A stretch of 55,464 nt of DNA, from the NCBI GenBank assembly GCA_910577225.1, contig CAJTMV010000025.1:1-55464 (forward strand), written 5' to 3'. Shown here piece by piece: positions 53,661 to 55,464 of this stretch. A model generated the notes under the pieces. That model had not been told where the DNA came from. It did not search any database and saw only the letters and a program-made list of their open reading frames with translations. The stretch's first letter is position 1; every line of letters begins with the position of its first letter. Source of the DNA: an uncultured Eubacterium sp. Lineage in GTDB: Bacteria > Bacillota > Clostridia > Lachnospirales > Lachnospiraceae. A program made the position numbers and the translations under genes.

Positions 53661-53709
53661 CGAACATATTTTCTGTTTTTATTATAAACGATGTCGGGGG
53701 ATTGGGCAA
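53661..53709 (-). promoter_or_regulatory. Polymerase promoter with LexA-like site
   Basis: Read on the minus strand, TTGCCC (53704-53709), 17-bp spacer, then TATAAT (53681-53686). The sequence AGAAAATATGTTCG (53661-53674) follows directly. Its second half is a perfect GTTCG as in the Gram-positive LexA box CGAACnnnnGTTCG; the first half is degenerate. The position just after the -10 is where LexA would block transcription. Confidence 0.55.
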
Positions 53710-53746
53710 GAGGTGTTTTTCATGATGAAAAATAGTTTGCAAGATA

Positions 53747-53792
53747 AAACGAACAAACAGGACATGTATCAACATGCCCTGTTTGTTCGTTT
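53747..53792. terminator. Terminator after the anti-sigma gene
   Basis: A long stem: AAACGAACAAACAGG then CATG pairs with CATG then CCTGTTTGTTCGTTT, with one A/C bulge and a TATCAA loop. It lies 16 bp beyond the stop of the minus-strand gene and upstream of the polymerase promoter. It also displays two CGAAC/GTTCG ends at its base. Confidence 0.8.
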
Positions 53793-53807
53793 CATTATCC
53801 GGCCGGA

Positions 53808-54602
53808 TTATCCAATCTGCTTTGCCATCTCAAGCAGCTCTTCCACATCCATTTCCGCATCCATTCCAAATAAATTGTAGTGGTACCCGTCTGCATCCCA
53901 GGAAATACCCTGATACAAATTTTCCTCACGTTCGGAACTGCCGTAAGAAATGAACAGTTCGCCGGCTGCTTCTGCTTCTTTTTCTTCTTTTGTCAGTTCA
54001 TAATCTTCTGACGGAAGGAACAGGTATTTGTCCTGTGTGTAATAATAGGTGATCCCGTCTGCTTCGATTGCCTGCTTATCCGACAGCTCTTCTTCGCTGC
54101 GGTTGACAGAGGTGCTTTTAATGACAGACAGCGACAGGCTTTTCGCATCATTGGCGTAACGGAGACTGATCTCTTTAAAACTGTTTTTCACGTTGCTTTC
54201 TTCGTCGATGTAGTCGGTATCGACTGTGTGGGCGCTTTGAAATGCAAAACCATTTTCGAATGCCTTCGGTGCGCCGGTTACTATATCCGCCTGTTTTTCA
54301 AGAGCAGTAACGTCTGAAAAATTTGTGACTTCAGTATCCGGAGCGGAACTGGATATATAATAGCTGTGAAGTTTTTCCGCTGCCATACATACGGTGCCTG
54401 TCAGAGCGCAGGCCAGTGCTGCCGCTGCGACGATTTTTTTTGCATTAAATTTTTTCATGGTAAGGACCTCCTTTTTTTCCTGCCACGCCAGCTGCGTGTC
54501 GATTCGTTGCTTTAAGTCAGTCGGCGGGTTCAGGGAGTGCGCGTGTGCGTGAAGCGCTGTTGTGATTAAAGTTTCATCTATTTCATTTTTATAACCACCC
54601 AT
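53808..54602 (-). CDS. Membrane-bound anti-sigma factor / DUF4367 protein
   Basis: Protein of 264 aa. A ~48-residue cytosolic N-terminus (ETLITTALHAHAHSLNPPTDLKQRIDTQL) precedes one membrane segment at about 55-75 (KKIVAAAALACALTGTVCMAA), then an extracytoplasmic domain. The C-terminus (GISWDADGYHYNLFGMDAEMDVEELLEMAKQIG) matches the DUF4367 pattern found in anti-sigma-like proteins. It overlaps the ECF sigma gene by 14 bp, as expected of a sigma/anti-sigma pair. The inducing signal cannot be read from the sequence. Confidence 0.78.
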   Translation of the reverse strand: MGGYKNEIDETLITTALHAHAHSLNPPTDLKQRIDTQLAWQEKKEVLTMKKFNAKKIVAAAALACALTGTVCMAAEKLHSYYISSSAPDTEVTNFSDVTALEKQADIVTGAPKAFENGFAFQSAHTVDTDYIDEESNVKNSFKEISLRYANDAKSLSLSVIKSTSVNRSEEELSDKQAIEADGITYYYTQDKYLFLPSEDYELTKEEKEAEAAGELFISYGSSEREENLYQGISWDADGYHYNLFGMDAEMDVEELLEMAKQIG

Positions 54603-55155
54603 ATCTGTCCTCCTGTAACATTTCTTTGTTTAATAGCGATTTTAGATTTTTCCTTGCAGTAAATAGTCTGGATTTTACGGTTCCTTCCATGCATTCCATA
54701 ACTCTTGCAATTTCTTTTGTGCCAAGTCCGTTATAGTAATAAAGGATGACTGTGGTACGCTGGCGGTACTCCAGTTTATGAATGGCATCTATAATCGCCT
54801 GATCCCGCTCATTTTTGAGTATTTGTACGGCTGGAGAGTCTGTGACGGATGTATCAGCAAGCTCTGTCATCTGTTCAGCCGGCTGCTCTTTTGCATGCTT
54901 TTTTGCAAGCTGCCAGGCTGTGCGATTTAATATTTTATAGAGCCAGTAGCGAAACTGTTCGTCCTTTTTTAATTCTGTACAATGCAGATACATTTTGATA
55001 AAGGCTTCCTGGGTCACATCTTCTCCATCGGCCCGGTTTCCGGTGATCATACATGCAGTACGATATAGTTTGTCATAATATTGTTCGTAGAGTTTGTCAA
55101 AGGCTGCCCGTTCTCCTTTTTTCATACGACGAACCAGATCGGCTTCTTCTGTCAT
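54589..55155 (-). CDS. ECF-type RNA polymerase sigma factor
   Basis: Sigma-70 family factor of 188 aa. Region 2 spans about residues 8-90 (FDKLYEQYYDKLYRTACMITGNRADGEDVTQEAFIKMYLH, the DVTQEAF motif being core-binding region 2.2). Region 4 spans about 120-175, with the helix-turn-helix YYYNGLGTKEIARVMECMEGTVKSRLFTARKNL. A strong GGAGGGAG ribosome site precedes the ATG. It is coupled by overlap to its probable membrane anti-sigma. A perfect 22-bp palindrome sits just upstream. Confidence 0.9.
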   Translation of the reverse strand: MTEEADLVRRMKKGERAAFDKLYEQYYDKLYRTACMITGNRADGEDVTQEAFIKMYLHCTELKKDEQFRYWLYKILNRTAWQLAKKHAKEQPAEQMTELADTSVTDSPAVQILKNERDQAIIDAIHKLEYRQRTTVILYYYNGLGTKEIARVMECMEGTVKSRLFTARKNLKSLLNKEMLQEDRYGWL

Positions 55156-55178
55156 AAAAAGACATCTCCCTCCTTTCG

Positions 55179-55200
55179 CATCTGTGATGCATCACAGATG
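55179..55200. promoter_or_regulatory. Perfect 22-bp palindrome upstream of the ECF sigma gene
   Basis: The half CATCTGTGATG is followed without spacer by its exact complement, ending about 23 bp before the sigma ATG and abutting the ribosome site. As DNA it is a dyad operator for a dimeric regulator; as RNA it would form a hairpin just before the ribosome site. There is no T-run, so termination is unlikely. The regulator is unknown. Confidence 0.6.
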
Positions 55201-55294
55201 ACGCTGTCATTTTTCAGCTGCTGTTTTTTGGTGCACCTGTATATAAGAGCATGGAAATGGAAAAATGGTTCATTAAATTTTTTTTTTGAACAGA

Positions 55295-55323
55295 TTGTAA
55301 ATAAAGCGCTGTTTGTGTATAAT
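55295..55323 (+). promoter_or_regulatory. Rightward sigma-A promoter at the window end
   Basis: TTGTAA (55295-55300), 17-bp spacer, TATAAT (55318-55323). It points to the right, away from the sigma factor gene, so another transcription unit probably begins beyond the window. No reading frame worth calling is seen between 55324 and 55464. Confidence 0.55.
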
Positions 55324-55464
55324 AAAAAGATAGCAGGAGTAGTATAGCATAGTTTGCAGGAATCGGAAAAGGATTCGTTGCAGATGGATTTGTCTGGAAA
55401 GCAATTTGGTAATATGTCAAGAGGAAAATGAAAAAGATTTTCATGGAAAAGGGTAACCTTAATA

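Noticed and set aside
55214..55444. Minus-strand 76-codon frame at the window end
   Set aside because: It overlaps the promoter region between divergent units, has no ribosome site, and has AT-driven composition.

Overview
The window looks like a chromosomal segment of an anaerobic, spore-forming Firmicute of the Clostridia, most likely Lachnospiraceae-like. The basis is the gene order ispA-dxs-tlyA-nadK-argR-recN-spoIVB, strong AGGAGG-type ribosome binding sites, a pyruvate-type ferredoxin oxidoreductase for aromatic amino acids, a YolD/Y-family polymerase pair and DUF1703-type ATPase/nuclease genes. No rRNA, tRNA or CRISPR array was recognised.

Layout. Positions 1-808 hold an extraordinary A-dominated, repeat-built tract with no convincing gene. 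Positions 809-8972 are the conserved isoprenoid / DNA-repair / sporulation block ending in spoIVB. In most Clostridia spo0A follows spoIVB. Here an AT-rich accessory island (about 9.0-16.0 kb) follows instead. It carries an HD plus Hsp90-type ATPase protein of 1017 aa, a decayed short gene, a JAB/RadC-like metalloprotease with a small acidic partner, a truncated IS630 transposase, a 117-bp MITE, and an unknown protein overlapping a PD-(D/E)XK nuclease. Two copies of a ~110-bp direct repeat punctuate the island. Each ends in a piece of spoIVB itself: 47 bp perfect in the first copy, 35 bp with 3 transitions in the second. That piece encodes the SpoIVB serine-peptidase motif. The island therefore looks like one or more gene cassettes accreted at the 3' end of spoIVB, and is the best candidate for an undescribed (probably defence-related) system.

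Positions 16-28 kb carry a FliD-like protein, an unknown gene, a truncated PTS EIIB, a large hybrid sensor kinase with periplasmic-binding-type sensor domains, a FucO-like alcohol dehydrogenase, a MalY-type C-S lyase (minus strand) and a GlcNAc/glucose-type PTS (EIIA, then EIICB) behind a leader terminator. Positions 28-32 kb carry RNase E/G and a KtrAB potassium system (minus strand). Positions 32-39 kb form an aromatic-acid operon: phenylacetate-CoA ligase, indolepyruvate ferredoxin oxidoreductase alpha and beta, an ACT protein, an amidohydrolase and, after a terminator, a sodium:solute symporter. Positions 39-47 kb carry XpaC/TelA, a HAD phosphatase, a second potassium system (TrkA/TrkH) and RarA.

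Positions 46.7-48.7 kb hold three remnants (response regulator, histidine kinase, FtsX-type permease) of a two-component/ABC transporter locus cut down by internal deletions. The right end has a DUF1703-type ATPase/nuclease, a secreted protein, a damage-type Y-family polymerase with YolD behind a LexA-like half site, and an ECF sigma factor with its membrane-bound anti-sigma/DUF4367 partner preceded by a perfect 22-bp palindrome.

All functional calls come from motifs and family knowledge read by eye. No database search was run.
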